Source: Bifidobacterium simiiventris
Lineage (GTDB): Bacteria > Actinomycetota > Actinomycetes > Actinomycetales > Bifidobacteriaceae
Assembly: GCF_019331715.1 (NCBI RefSeq)
Contig: NZ_JAHBBG010000002.1
Coordinates: 124,001-188,000 of the forward strand
DNA: 64,000 nt
Direction: 5' to 3'
The notes beneath the pieces are model-generated. The model had not been told where the DNA came from, searched no databases, and worked only from the letters and a program-made list of their open reading frames with translations. Shown one piece after another: positions 27,046-36,712 of this stretch (positions are counted from its first letter, which is position 1; each line of letters opens with the position of its first letter). Both the position numbers and the translations under genes were made by a program.

Positions 27046-27921
27046 TCAGCTCGCCAGGAACTCGGGGATGGCCTCGGCGGCGGCATAGCCGGCGCGGTAC
27101 ATGCGCTCCAGTCCCTCGAACGACTTGCTCAGCGTCGACAGGCCGTACAGGCTTTCGGGCGCGAGGATGAGCACGCGGCCGTCCTTTTCGTACTCCTTGG
27201 CCAATGCCACCTCGTCGTTGTACGTCTTGTAGCGTTCCAGCAGCCGCTCGGCCGCCGCCGGGTACGAGTGGCGCAGGATACGCGCCGGCGCGATGTCTTT
27301 CTTCTGCTCGCGCAGCACGTCCTTCAGTTGGGTCAGGATCAGCACCACGCGGTCGTAGCCGTCGTCCAGCGCCTTCTGGACCGGGACCGGATCGGCGATG
27401 CCGCCGTCGAAATACGGCACCCCGTCGATCACATACGGTTCGCACGCGACCGGCACTGCGCTCGACGCCTTCATGATATTGAAATCGTCGTAATGCACGT
27501 CCGACTTGTCGAAGTACTTGGCCGAGCCGTCGCGCGCGTCGCATGCGATCACCGTGAACCCGGTCGGATTCGCCTCGAACGCCGCGTAGTCGACCGGATA
27601 TTCGCCGTCATGGTTGCTCAGCGTGCCGTACACGTAGTCGAGGTTCGCGAAATTGTGGTTCTTCACGAACGAGTCGAAGCTCGCGTACTCCTTGCGGAAC
27701 GCGTACTCCGTGTAGAACTTGTGGTTGCGGCCGTGCTGGCCGGAGATGAATGAGACCATGTTCGCGCTGCCCGCCGAAACCCCATAGCAGTGGTTGAACG
27801 CGATGCCGTCCTCAAGGCAGCGGTCCATCACGCCCGCGCCGAAGATCGCGCGGAATCCGCCGCCCACGTCGATCAGCGCCGTCCTGTGCTGCGTCTCCTG
27901 CGTCTGCGTGTTGTCAGCCAT
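27046..27921 (-). CDS. patatin-like phospholipase family protein
   Basis: The 291-aa protein has the patatin layout: a glycine-rich oxyanion stretch IDVGGGFRAIFGAG, the nucleophile elbow YGVSAGSAN (GxSxG) and the catalytic Asp in FDGGIADP. It would hydrolyse acyl esters of membrane lipids, as in the bacterial YjjU/RssA-like group. The ATG at 27921 has AAGGGGAA before it. It lies downstream of murI on the same strand with a 76-bp gap. Confidence 0.85.
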   Translation of the reverse strand: MADNTQTQETQHRTALIDVGGGFRAIFGAGVMDRCLEDGIAFNHCYGVSAGSANMVSFISGQHGRNHKFYTEYAFRKEYASFDSFVKNHNFANLDYVYGTLSNHDGEYPVDYAAFEANPTGFTVIACDARDGSAKYFDKSDVHYDDFNIMKASSAVPVACEPYVIDGVPYFDGGIADPVPVQKALDDGYDRVVLILTQLKDVLREQKKDIAPARILRHSYPAAAERLLERYKTYNDEVALAKEYEKDGRVLILAPESLYGLSTLSKSFEGLERMYRAGYAAAEAIPEFLAS

Positions 27922-27997
27922 GCCAATTCCCCTTCGTGCTGTGCCGATATCGCGTCCGAGCTTACGTGCCCAGCCGGGACAAACCGGCATCATCCGG

Positions 27998-28789
27998 TCA
28001 GGAATGCAGCAGTTCGCTTGACAATGTCGCGATATGCTCGCTCGGGTCGGAATTGGCGAGTTCCACGCCGCCGGCCGCATCGTCCGGCGCAAGCTTGCCG
28101 AGCGATTCGAGCACGACGCCCAAATGCCGCACCGTGCCTTCGTTGCCGTCGATGATCGCGGTCGAGGCCGGCAGCAGCTCGCGGAAATAGTCGCGGTAGA
28201 ACACGAAATGCGTGCAGCCGAGCACCACCGAGTCGATCGAATCGAGATCGTACTGATCAAAATAGCCGTGCAGCGTGCGCATCACCAGATCATGATCGCC
28301 CAGCCGGCCGTGCTCGACGATCTCCACCAGGCCCGGGCATGGCTCGGGGAAGATCGTGTTCTCGGACTTGAACCGGTCCATCAGCGCGGCGAACTTGTGC
28401 TCGCGCAACGTCAGCGGCGTCGCGGCGACGATCACTCGCTGAGCGGCATGCGAGCCGTCCGCGCGGTCGCCGCGGTCGCACGCCACCTTCAACGCCGGCT
28501 CCATGCCGATGATCGGCATGTCGTAGTGTTCGCGCAGGTCGTTCACCGCCGCCGACGTCGCCGTGTTGCACGCGATCACCACGGCCTTGACACCCTGTTT
28601 CACGAACCGTTCCACGATCGCGAAGCTCAATTCGCGCACCTGCTCCGGTGACTTCGTGCCATACGGCGCGTTCGCGGAATCGCCGAAATACAGCACGTGC
28701 TCATGCGGCATGTCGTGCATGATCTGCCGTGCCACCGAAATGCCGCCCAGTCCGGAATCGAATACGCCGATCGGTGCCGTCGAAGCCAT
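27998..28789 (-). CDS. murI: glutamate racemase
   Basis: The 263-aa enzyme makes D-glutamate for peptidoglycan. [10 protein letters not shown] starts the protein, and the two catalytic cysteines sit in [10 protein letters not shown] and [15 protein letters not shown] precedes the ATG at 28789. The divergent neighbour is dapF, also a peptidoglycan/lysine precursor gene, so a shared control region lies between 28790 and 28861. Confidence 0.95.
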   Translation of the reverse strand: MASTAPIGVFDSGLGGISVARQIMHDMPHEHVLYFGDSANAPYGTKSPEQVRELSFAIVERFVKQGVKAVVIACNTATSAAVNDLREHYDMPIIGMEPALKVACDRGDRADGSHAAQRVIVAATPLTLREHKFAALMDRFKSENTIFPEPCPGLVEIVEHGRLGDHDLVMRTLHGYFDQYDLDSIDSVVLGCTHFVFYRDYFRELLPASTAIIDGNEGTVRHLGVVLESLGKLAPDDAAGGVELANSDPSEHIATLSSELLHS

Positions 28790-28849
28790 GCCGCTGCCTC
28801 CTGCAAAAGATATGTGGACGTTCACTAGAGTACTCCGCGCATCCCACGC

Positions 28850-28855
28850 TAGAGT
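28850..28855 (+). promoter_or_regulatory. -10 box TAGAGT of leaderless dapF
   Basis: TAGAGT ends 6 bases before the dapF ATG. A second TAGAGT lies at 28825-28830; its complement could serve the divergent murI gene. Confidence 0.5.
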
Positions 28856-28861
28856 AAAGCC

Positions 28862-29761
28862 ATGAGCATTCCGCACGTTGTATACAAGGCCCACGCCACG
28901 GGCAACGATTTCGTCGTCTACGCCGATCCGACCGGCGAATATGAACCCACGCCGGACGAGGTGCGCTTCCTGTGCGACCGGCATTTCGGCATCGGCGGCG
29001 ACGGTCTGATCCGTCTTGCGCATCCGGGCGACGTGTCCGATCTGAGCGCCGAACAGGTCGCCGAGTCCGCGGCCGGCGGTGCCGAATGGTTCATGGACTA
29101 CCGCAATGCGGACGGATCCCTCGCGGAGATGTGCGGCAACGGCACGCGTGCGATCACGCTGTTCGCGCAGCGGCAGGGGTACGCCGAGCCGGCCGGGGGA
29201 GCGCCGTTCAGGCTCGGCACCCGCGCCGGCGTGAAGACGATCACCTCGCTGGGGGCCGTGGCCGGGTTCGGCAAGGACGTGTTCCAGGTGGACATGGGAG
29301 CGTGGAAGCGCGGCGAGACGGATGCGTTCGCCGTGACGATCCCCGGCACGACCGGTTCGGCGCGCGGCACGTTCGTGGACATGGGCAACCCGCATGTGGT
29401 CGCGGTGATCGAGGATTCGTTCGCGACGTTGCCCACGGTCGAGGAGCTTGATCTGGTGACGAAGCCGGAAGTCAGTCCGGTGCTCGAGTCTGATCAGAAC
29501 GTCGAGTTCGTGCGCATCGATGACATGGATGAGACGAACGATGCCGGAGAGGCGACGATGCGCGTGAACGAGCGCGGCTGCGGGGAGACGCTCTCGTGCG
29601 GCACCGGCCTGTGCGCGACCGCCGTGACGCTGCGTGCCAAGACCGGCATCGACCATTGGACGATCACCGTGCGCGGCGGCACGCTGCGCGTCGACGTGAC
29701 CGACGAGGATGTGAAACTCACCGGCGCGGCCACGTTGGTAGGTCGCATCGAACTGCTCTAG
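28862..29761 (+). CDS. dapF: diaminopimelate epimerase
   Basis: The 299-aa enzyme converts LL- to meso-diaminopimelate for lysine and cell-wall synthesis. The two catalytic cysteines are in [10 protein letters not shown] and [10 protein letters not shown]. The N terminus [12 protein letters not shown] is the usual DapF start. There is no Shine-Dalgarno, and a -10-like box lies 6 bases before the ATG. Confidence 0.95.
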   Translation: MSIPHVVYKAHATGNDFVVYADPTGEYEPTPDEVRFLCDRHFGIGGDGLIRLAHPGDVSDLSAEQVAESAAGGAEWFMDYRNADGSLAEMCGNGTRAITLFAQRQGYAEPAGGAPFRLGTRAGVKTITSLGAVAGFGKDVFQVDMGAWKRGETDAFAVTIPGTTGSARGTFVDMGNPHVVAVIEDSFATLPTVEELDLVTKPEVSPVLESDQNVEFVRIDDMDETNDAGEATMRVNERGCGETLSCGTGLCATAVTLRAKTGIDHWTITVRGGTLRVDVTDEDVKLTGAATLVGRIELL

Positions 29762-29778
29762 GGAGTCGTCGTCGCGGC

Positions 29779-30429
29779 TCACGAGAAGATGGCTGCGCCG
29801 TCCTTGACGAGAATTAGCACCACGAGCGCGATCAGCCACACCACGTCGGCCATGAGATCGTAATTAAGACGGTAATACGTGCGTAGGCCCTGCGAACGTG
29901 CCGGCAGCCCCTGCACGGTGACGGTTGCGTGGCTCAGTGCCATGAACTGGATGGTCGTGGAGAACATGAGCGCGAGGCACCACGGGCACAGGGCGTTGAT
30001 GACGAACAGCGACTGCGAAGTCAGCCAGTACGAGTAGGCGATCGCGGCGAGACCGCCCAGCCAAGTGCAGGCCGCGAACCAGCGGGGCACTGCCACACGC
30101 GTCAGACCGATCACCGCGACCGTGACGAACACGGATTCGGCGGCGATGCCGAAGAACGCGTTCGGATAGCTCAGCCCGCCGAATTTGACGATCTCCGACT
30201 GCCACGACTGCGCGACCGTCGAACAGGAAAGCACGCTGTTGATGTCGCAGTCGAGGATCTGGTTCGGGTCGCGCGCAAGCTTGAGCGTTTCCGCCGACAA
30301 CACGAACGAGACGACCAGCGCGACCGCCGAGGCGATCAGCATGATCAGATACGTCCATGTCGCGGCGTGTCGCCATCCGCTCGGCTGAACCACGGTCTCG
30401 TGTGGTTCGCTGTCCTGTTCGTTCGTCAT
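29779..30429 (-). CDS. vitamin K epoxide reductase (VKOR) family membrane protein
   Basis: A 216-aa membrane protein with about four to five helices. It has the active-site CxxC in [10 protein letters not shown] and an additional cysteine pair in [10 protein letters not shown], as in bacterial VKOR homologues that reoxidise DsbA-like oxidoreductases. It should support disulfide formation outside the membrane. The start at 30429 is chosen because GGAAGGGAA precedes it; an upstream in-frame ATG at 30471 lacks a site. Confidence 0.87.
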   Translation of the reverse strand: MTNEQDSEPHETVVQPSGWRHAATWTYLIMLIASAVALVVSFVLSAETLKLARDPNQILDCDINSVLSCSTVAQSWQSEIVKFGGLSYPNAFFGIAAESVFVTVAVIGLTRVAVPRWFAACTWLGGLAAIAYSYWLTSQSLFVINALCPWCLALMFSTTIQFMALSHATVTVQGLPARSQGLRTYYRLNYDLMADVVWLIALVVLILVKDGAAIFS

Positions 30430-30491
30430 ATCAGGTTCCCTTCCGATTCGTTTCGGCATGTCATATGACATGCCGATGACCGGTTTCAGAT

Positions 30492-30497
30492 TACGAT
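30492..30497 (+). promoter_or_regulatory. -10 box TACGAT of a leaderless PHP gene
   Basis: TACGAT is followed by six bases (GGTCGT) and then the ATG at 30504. The arrangement is the same as at 25587. Confidence 0.5.
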
Positions 30498-30503
30498 GGT
30501 CGT

Positions 30504-31388
30504 ATGACTCGCATCGACATTCCTTCCGAACCGCCGCGCACGGGCTGGGACATCCACTGCCACACGGTGTTCTCCGATGGTACGGAGACGCCGGCCACGC
30601 TGGTGGAACAGGGCAAGGGTCTGGGCCTGCTGGGCGTTGGCATCTCCGACCATGACACGACCGCAGGATGGCATGACGCCGAGGACGCCGCGTCCCGGTG
30701 CGGTGTACCGCTGCTGCGCGGTACGGAGATCACCGCCGATGATGAAGGAATCTCCGTGCACATGCTCGCGTTCCAGTACGATCCGCGCAGCCGGCATATC
30801 TGCGAGCTGTTCGAGGCCACACGGGCCGCTAGACTCAAGCGTGTCAGACGGATGGTCGAACTGCTGTCGGCCGATTACCCGATTACTTGGAACAGCGTGC
30901 TGGAACAGGTGCGCGAGGGGGAGAAGACGACGGTCGGTCGGCCTCATATCGCGGATGCGCTCGTAGCCGCCGGCGTGTATCCGACCCGATCCGACGCATT
31001 CTCCGACGTGGTGAGCACGTCAAGCAAATACTATATTCCAACACCATCGCCGAGTACCCATGAAGTGGTGCGGGCGGTCGGCGAAGCCGGAGGCGTGACG
31101 GTCATCGCCCATGCCGGCGATCTGAGCCGCAATGCGCGACTGCTGTCGGATCGGCAGATCGAACGGCTGATCGGCGAGGGGCTGGACGGTCTTGAGGTAT
31201 GGCATCGCGGCAATCCGCCCGAACAGCGCGAACGGCTGCTGGCCATCGCACGCCGTCACGGTCTGCTGGTGACGGGCGGATCGGACTGGCACGGCAAAGG
31301 CAAGCCGAACGCGCTGGGGGAGAACCTCACCGATGAGGCCACGGTAGTCGAAATCGTGCGCCGTGGCGCGATTCCGCTGTGGAAATAG
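30504..31388 (+). CDS. PHP-domain phosphoesterase
   Basis: The 294-aa protein shows the four PHP metal motifs: DIHCHTVFSDGT near residue 16, GISDHDTTAGW, VIAHAGDLS and TGGSDWHGKGKP. Proteins of this type (YciV/RnaAM-like) hydrolyse 3',5'-nucleotide bisphosphates or trim RNA 5' ends; which applies here is unknown. It appears leaderless. Confidence 0.87.
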   Translation: MTRIDIPSEPPRTGWDIHCHTVFSDGTETPATLVEQGKGLGLLGVGISDHDTTAGWHDAEDAASRCGVPLLRGTEITADDEGISVHMLAFQYDPRSRHICELFEATRAARLKRVRRMVELLSADYPITWNSVLEQVREGEKTTVGRPHIADALVAAGVYPTRSDAFSDVVSTSSKYYIPTPSPSTHEVVRAVGEAGGVTVIAHAGDLSRNARLLSDRQIERLIGEGLDGLEVWHRGNPPEQRERLLAIARRHGLLVTGGSDWHGKGKPNALGENLTDEATVVEIVRRGAIPLWK

Positions 31389-31403
31389 GAAAGACGAACC
31401 CAT

Positions 31404-31530
31404 AAGTGGGCAGAACAGGCTCTAGGAAACCAAAGGTGGGTGTTTCGGTGTCATATACGGACGAACATCGTCCCCAAATAACACCGAAACACCCACCTTT
31501 GATTATTCGGATCCCGTTGTGCCCACTTTT
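31404..31530. repeat. nested palindromic element between convergent genes
   Basis: Three nested inverted repeats share one centre. The outer arms (AAGTGGGCA at 31404, GTGCCCACTT at the right end) are imperfect. The middle arms are a perfect 20-bp inverted repeat (31432-31451 with 31481-31500, core GGTGTTTCGGTGT). The centre is GGACGA-ACA-TCGTCC. It could act as a bidirectional terminator for the two convergent genes, but its size suggests a mobile palindromic element. Confidence 0.6.
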
Positions 31531-31567
31531 CGCGGGAAACGGGACGGGACACGGCTTGGACCGGACG

Positions 31568-31792
31568 TCACAGCGCGCCGAAACCGACGGCGTGCTTGGT
31601 TTCCGAACCGATGATCGCGTAACCGAGCGCATCGGCCGGCACGACGATATGGCGGCCCTTGTCGTCGGTCAGCTCGATGGTCTGATGCTCGGAGACGGCC
31701 TTGCCGATCACCGCGTTCACCTCGTCCGCGCTCTGTTCGGTGCTGAACGTGACGGTGCGCGCCACATTGCGGATACCCAGTTCGATGTCCAT
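31568..31792 (-). CDS. DUF3107 family protein
   Basis: This 74-aa protein (begins MDIELGIRNVARTV) matches the small actinobacterial DUF3107 family in length and in the DDKGRHIVVPADALGYAIIG region. It is probably a compact alpha/beta protein with unknown role. The next upstream gene on the same strand is the phosphotransferase-like gene, 79 bases away. Confidence 0.8.
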   Translation of the reverse strand: MDIELGIRNVARTVTFSTEQSADEVNAVIGKAVSEHQTIELTDDKGRHIVVPADALGYAIIGSETKHAVGFGAL

Positions 31793-31871
31793 GATGCTCC
31801 TTGATGACGGCCGCCACGTGGCGGCATGCGTTTTTCTCTATTGTGCCAAGCGGCGTGGCCGGTACGTTCGG

Positions 31872-33539
31872 TTACGCCGTCGGCGTGGACGCTTCCTCGC
31901 CGTGTTCGCCGCTCTCATGGTCATGATCGTCATGCCCGGCCGGGGTGCCGCCCTGCGCCACCGCGCGCGTGATGCCGGTGCGCGACGCCAGGCCGAGCTG
32001 CGCATCGCGCAAGGCACGCTCCTCCTGCTCGAGCAGCGGGATCAGCACGGTCTGCGCATCCTGCTCCTGGGCCGGGCTCATGCCTGCCTGCTGCTGGCGG
32101 ACGCGATCCTGGTACGGCTGCGAACGGTAGACCTGCGGCTGGTTGTCCGGCGTGTCGTCGGAACCGTCATACGTCTGATCGATGAACATCGCACGGGCCT
32201 CGTCCGGGCTGATCGCCATCGTCGGGGAACTCGACGGGGTCCATGACCGGGAGTCGGGCGACGGACGGTATGCCGTCGGCGTGGATTCGGGTGTGTGATC
32301 GGCCGTGGCATCCGTCTCACCGGTCGGATCCGACACGACCTGTGCGGAATCGGTGCGATCCATGTCTCCGGTCTCATCCGATCCGGTCATGGCCGACACG
32401 GCAGGAGCAGCGGCTCCCTGACCGGCCTGTGCTCCGGCCTGTGCGAGACGCCGCTCGCTTTCGCGCAGCAGCGTGCCCACGGTGATCGTGGACGGCGCCT
32501 TGCGCTCGTCGGTCTCGTCTCCGGCGCCCTGCGGTCCGCCGTCATCCGCCGATCCCGCCGCAGGAGCCGAAAGCGGCGCGCCGTCGGCCTTGTGCGTGAC
32601 GATGCCGAGCTGATGGGCCAGACGATCCACCTGCGCCTTGAACTGCATGATCTTCACGTTGTCGGCACGGTTCAGCGCCTGGATGAAATCGCCCACCTGC
32701 TCCATCTGCAACCACAGGTTCGCGCGCAGCATGATCAAATCGTCCAATCGCGAACCCATCATCCGCCCGTATGCGGCCAACACCGCGTTGCGATGTTCCT
32801 CGTCCAGTTTGGCGAAGATCCATGCAAGGTCGCGGGCGGGATCGTTGATCTGCATGCCCTGCCAGTTGGTGATCGCGGTGATCGTGGAACCGGAATACAG
32901 TACGTCGCCGTCCACGAACCCGCCATGCACAAAGCATGTGGCGAACGACCACAGGCCGTCCGTCTCGATGATCCGCGCCCAGCTGCCGGTGATCTCCGGA
33001 GGAATATGACCTGCGGCGCGCAACCGGGTGATCCACTTCGACAGCTGCGCGTGGATCTGCGACGTGCCGAACGACGGGTAACCGCCCGACCCCACCATCG
33101 TGCCTGGCAGACGGTGGATCGCGCCGATCGCCGTGCCGATCGCCGAGCAGTCGTCCAATGTGAGCAGATCGAGATTGCGCGCGATGCCGTCGAGATGGTT
33201 GATGACCATGACCGCGGTGCCCCCGGTCGGTCCCTTCTCGTTGGCGTCCTGGAACGCGACGACCTGATCCAACCCGAATCCCAGGCCGCCGGGCTCACGC
33301 GCCTGCGCCAGCGTGCGAGCGGCCCGCACGCGGTTCCTCAGCCTCTTGCATCCGGCCTCGGTGTCGGATGCGAATACGTCGTACTGCCGTCCGGTCGAAT
33401 CCAGGACGATCGCCTGATCGATGCCGGCCGTGCCGTCCGCGGCATTCTGCGATCCCGCTTCGCGCACTCCGGCCACGGCGATGCTCGGCATGGCCGCGCA
33501 GGCAAGGGCCGCCAACTGGAATTTGCTTCGTTCACTCAC
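31872..33539 (-). CDS. APH-like phosphotransferase fold with degenerate catalytic motifs
   Basis: Residues ~1-330 of this 555-aa protein follow the aminoglycoside-phosphotransferase/choline-kinase fold. The catalytic loop normally HGD-x4-N reads VHGGFVDGDVLY, and the metal-binding IDW position reads TNWQG before NDPARDLAWIF. The catalytic Asp, the following Asn and the metal Asp are therefore all replaced. The C-terminal ~220 residues are Ala/Pro/Asp/Thr-rich and probably disordered. This suggests a pseudokinase or binding protein rather than an active antibiotic kinase. It is divergent from the UvrD-like gene. Confidence 0.72.
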   Translation of the reverse strand: MSERSKFQLAALACAAMPSIAVAGVREAGSQNAADGTAGIDQAIVLDSTGRQYDVFASDTEAGCKRLRNRVRAARTLAQAREPGGLGFGLDQVVAFQDANEKGPTGGTAVMVINHLDGIARNLDLLTLDDCSAIGTAIGAIHRLPGTMVGSGGYPSFGTSQIHAQLSKWITRLRAAGHIPPEITGSWARIIETDGLWSFATCFVHGGFVDGDVLYSGSTITAITNWQGMQINDPARDLAWIFAKLDEEHRNAVLAAYGRMMGSRLDDLIMLRANLWLQMEQVGDFIQALNRADNVKIMQFKAQVDRLAHQLGIVTHKADGAPLSAPAAGSADDGGPQGAGDETDERKAPSTITVGTLLRESERRLAQAGAQAGQGAAAPAVSAMTGSDETGDMDRTDSAQVVSDPTGETDATADHTPESTPTAYRPSPDSRSWTPSSSPTMAISPDEARAMFIDQTYDGSDDTPDNQPQVYRSQPYQDRVRQQQAGMSPAQEQDAQTVLIPLLEQEERALRDAQLGLASRTGITRAVAQGGTPAGHDDHDHESGEHGEEASTPTA

Positions 33540-33638
33540 AGTTACACCCTAATACATCCCCTGACTCGAACCGGTGTCATCAGGCCAAAACACGCATGGC
33601 GCTCGCATGAAGGTGCGGTGGCTGCCACAATGGAACGC

Positions 33639-35159
33639 ATGACATCGGCACAGGACACCCACGCACAGGATCTGCTTGACGGTTTGGACGAATCGCAGCA
33701 TACGGCGGCGGCCACCGTCGACGGTCCGGTGCGCATCGTCGCGGGGGCGGGCGCGGGCAAGACGCGCACGATCACCCGGCGCATCGCATACGCGTGCAGG
33801 AGCGGGCAGTGGGATCCGTCGGGCGCGCTCGCCGTGACGTTCTCCGTCAAGGCGGCGAACGAGATGCGTTCGCGGCTGCGCGGGCTTGGCGTGGATGACG
33901 TGACCGCGGCGACGTTCCATTCGGCGGCGCTGCAGCAGCTGCGCCGGCACTGGGAGGATATCTGCGACGCGCCATTCCCGCATATAGCCGACGATGGCGA
34001 GCCCCGGCGCATCATCGATGTGGCGCTGGGGCGGGTGTGCGCCGCGGCTGGTGCGGACGAACAGACGGCCCGCGCCGTGCAGGAGGAGATCAACTGGGCG
34101 AAGGTGTCGCTGATCGCGCCCGGGGACTATCCGCGCGTGGCCGCCGCGCTGCACCGCCGCCCGCCGGCAGGTTTGGAGGTGCAGCAGTTCGAGGACGTGT
34201 ACGACTGCTACGAGCAGGAGAAGACGTCGCACGGACTGATCGATTTCGACGATATTCTGCTGATCGCATGCCATGTGCTCGACGAGTTCGATGACGTGGC
34301 GGCGGACATCCGTCGTTCGGTCCGCTGGCTGACCGTGGACGAGTACCAGGACGTGTCGCCGTTGCAGCATCGGCTGATGACATTGTGGCTGGCCGACAAT
34401 CGCAATGTGTGTGTGGTGGGAGACCCCGCGCAGACGATCTACTCGTTCGCCGGCGCCAGCAGCTATGACCTGCTGTCGTTCCCCGGGCAGTTCGGACCGT
34501 TGGCCGCCGACGTGAGCCTGAACACGGACTACCGTTCCACGCCGCAGATCGTCGGATACGCGAATCGTATTCTCTCCAGGTCTCCCGAACGCGGGGACTA
34601 TCTGCGTCTGGTCTCCGCCCGGATCGACGGCGAGCACGTGCGGCACACGGTCTACGAGTCGGACGCTGACGAGGCGAGAGGGGTCGCGGGGCGCATCGCG
34701 GCCATGGTTGCCAAGGGGGAGGATCCGTCCGACTTCGCGATCCTGACCCGTATCAACGTCCAGCAGCGCCTGTTCTGTGACGCGTTGCGGGAGCTTGGGC
34801 TGCGGTATCGCGTCCGGCGCGATACTGGATGGTCGGGTGCGGCCGGAGACGATCCGGCCAGCCGGCAGGCGGTCCTCGAATCGTTGGGAGCTGACGGTGC
34901 GGCGCGCGCGGGAGCGGTCAACGTGTCCACGATTCACGCGTCCAAGGGTCTGGAGTTCAGGCATGTGTTCCTGGTCGGCTGTTCCGAGGGTCTGATGCCG
35001 TATGGTTCTCCCGCGGACGGCGACGCCTTGGAGGAGGAGCGTCGGCTCGCGTATGTCGGCGTCACCCGTGCCGAAGACAGCCTGCACCTGTCGTATGCGC
35101 GCGCCAAGGATCCGGCCATGCCCGGCCGGCCGCGCGTCCCCAGCAGATTTCTGACCTGA
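33639..35159 (+). CDS. UvrD/Rep-family SF1 DNA helicase
   Basis: The 506-aa protein has Walker A GAGAGKTRTITRR, motif II VDEYQDVSPLQ, motif III GDPAQTIYSFAGA, and the late motifs STIHASKGLEF and RRLAYVGVTRAEDSL of UvrD-like 3'-5' helicases. It is shorter than typical UvrD (~700 aa): the 2B region is reduced and no HRDC domain follows, resembling a trimmed UvrD2. Two in-frame ATGs (33630, 33639) are possible; CACAAT at 33626-33631 would make 33639 leaderless. Confidence 0.87.
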   Translation: MTSAQDTHAQDLLDGLDESQHTAAATVDGPVRIVAGAGAGKTRTITRRIAYACRSGQWDPSGALAVTFSVKAANEMRSRLRGLGVDDVTAATFHSAALQQLRRHWEDICDAPFPHIADDGEPRRIIDVALGRVCAAAGADEQTARAVQEEINWAKVSLIAPGDYPRVAAALHRRPPAGLEVQQFEDVYDCYEQEKTSHGLIDFDDILLIACHVLDEFDDVAADIRRSVRWLTVDEYQDVSPLQHRLMTLWLADNRNVCVVGDPAQTIYSFAGASSYDLLSFPGQFGPLAADVSLNTDYRSTPQIVGYANRILSRSPERGDYLRLVSARIDGEHVRHTVYESDADEARGVAGRIAAMVAKGEDPSDFAILTRINVQQRLFCDALRELGLRYRVRRDTGWSGAAGDDPASRQAVLESLGADGAARAGAVNVSTIHASKGLEFRHVFLVGCSEGLMPYGSPADGDALEEERRLAYVGVTRAEDSLHLSYARAKDPAMPGRPRVPSRFLT

Positions 35160-35173
35160 CGGTCGGCCGGCGC

Positions 35174-36658
35174 CTACTGTCGTTCGTCGTCCGGGGAATC
35201 TCCGGAATCCTCGCCGAGCAGCTTGCTCAGCTCGGCGTCCCAGTCGATCGCATCGGAGCCGCCGGACGAACCGTTCGACCGGTCCGGAGTGCCATCGCCG
35301 TTGCCTGCGTTCGCGGCATCCGTTGCGCCGTCGGCCGGCTTGTCGCCTGGCAATGCCGGCAACAGATCCGGATGACCCCACTTCGCGTCACGGGTCTCGA
35401 TGCCGTCAGTCGCGCCGATCTGCTCCCAGAGAGCCGCCGCCTCGCGCATGCGCTTCGGTCGCAGCTCCAATCCGAGCAACGACTCGAACGTCCGCTCGGC
35501 CGGGCCGCCGACCGCGCGTTCGCGCCGGATCATCTCGCGCAACTGTTCGATATGCGGGATGTGCGCCATGCCGGCACGCCAGACCACGCAGTCCACCCAG
35601 CCTTCGACCAGTGCGAGCAGCGTCTCCAACGACGCTTTCGCCTCCTGCTGCTCGGGCGTGTCCGCAATGCCCACCTTCGTGAGGTTCACCGCGCCGGAGA
35701 TCGCCTCCGGATCCATCGAACTCGCCTCGCGCAGCTGCTCCTCCATCGCGTCTAGGTCGATGTCCACGCCGCGCGCGTACTTGCCGATCAGCGCCTCGAA
35801 CCGCGGCATCAGCCATGGCACCGACGCGAACAGGCGCGCATGCGCCATCTCGCGCAACGCGAGGAACGACATGACCTCCGCGACCGGGATATCCAGCGAT
35901 TTCGCATACTCCTCGACGTTCTGCACGATCAGGCCGCCCGCGGGATTGGCCAGCAATGCGACGCCCTGATCGAAACTGCCGTGTACCTCGTGCGACAGGT
36001 CGCCCGCCGCATGGCCCAGCTGCATCGCGAACGACGTGTTGCCCAGCAGCCGCATCAGCTGCGCCGGGTTCTTCATGCCTTCGGGGATCGGAATCGACAC
36101 CGGGCCCGCGAACACGCCCGCGATCTCGCCGTTGAACGCGTCTCCCAGACGTTCGGAGATCACCGAGGCCAGCGCCTCGTTCATCGACTCGGCGACCGGT
36201 GCCGCGAACTTCGCCCACGCGTCGATCGTTTCCTCCACCCAGCCGGCGCGGGTCATCACCTCGGGTTCGCCGGCCACCGGATTCATTTCGCACGCCGTGT
36301 CCAGCCACAGGTTCGCCTCGCTCATCGCACGGCGCGCCGCGGCTCCCGACTCCGCGCTCACCGTCGGCAACGATCCCTCTCCGTTCGCCTGCTGCAAGGC
36401 GATCGACTTGGCCAGCTTCACGTTGATCGGCCCTTCGGCCACGGTCTGCTGCATTTCGCTCGGCGTGTTCAGCCCGCCCGTGGTGAACGCCTGCATCAGC
36501 GCTTGCACCTCGCTCGGCTTGGGCAGCTTCGACGGGTCCTGACTCATGAGCTGGTCCTTGATCGCGTCGGGCAGGTCGTTGAGCTGTTTGAAGGCCATCT
36601 CGCCCTGGATCGGGCCGAAGCATTCGATCAGCCACTGGTGGATTGCGTTCTCGTCCAT
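35174..36658 (-). CDS. DUF2342 zinc-metallopeptidase-like protein with altered HExxH
   Basis: This 494-aa protein matches the actinobacterial DUF2342 / putative zinc-dependent hydrolase family, with SFAMQLGHAAGDLSHE and ARLFASVPWLMPRF. The segment that normally carries HExxH reads LREMAHARLF, with Arg in place of the first zinc His; Glu and the second His remain. The C terminus is acidic and Gly/Asp-rich. It diverges from the Lon-like gene, a pairing conserved in Actinobacteria. Zinc peptidase activity is doubtful. Confidence 0.77.
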   Translation of the reverse strand: MDENAIHQWLIECFGPIQGEMAFKQLNDLPDAIKDQLMSQDPSKLPKPSEVQALMQAFTTGGLNTPSEMQQTVAEGPINVKLAKSIALQQANGEGSLPTVSAESGAAARRAMSEANLWLDTACEMNPVAGEPEVMTRAGWVEETIDAWAKFAAPVAESMNEALASVISERLGDAFNGEIAGVFAGPVSIPIPEGMKNPAQLMRLLGNTSFAMQLGHAAGDLSHEVHGSFDQGVALLANPAGGLIVQNVEEYAKSLDIPVAEVMSFLALREMAHARLFASVPWLMPRFEALIGKYARGVDIDLDAMEEQLREASSMDPEAISGAVNLTKVGIADTPEQQEAKASLETLLALVEGWVDCVVWRAGMAHIPHIEQLREMIRRERAVGGPAERTFESLLGLELRPKRMREAAALWEQIGATDGIETRDAKWGHPDLLPALPGDKPADGATDAANAGNGDGTPDRSNGSSGGSDAIDWDAELSKLLGEDSGDSPDDERQ

Positions 36659-36712
36659 AGTCCGTTCCCCGCTTCATGTGTTAACGTCGGTTGGTTCCAT
36701 AGTATTGGAGGT

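Noticed and set aside
31872-33539. Active aminoglycoside resistance kinase
   Set aside because: The catalytic Asp, Asn and metal Asp positions are all substituted.
33549-35381. 610-codon antisense open frame opposite the UvrD-like helicase
   Set aside because: All SF1 helicase motifs are on the sense strand; the antisense frame has no start signal or domain.
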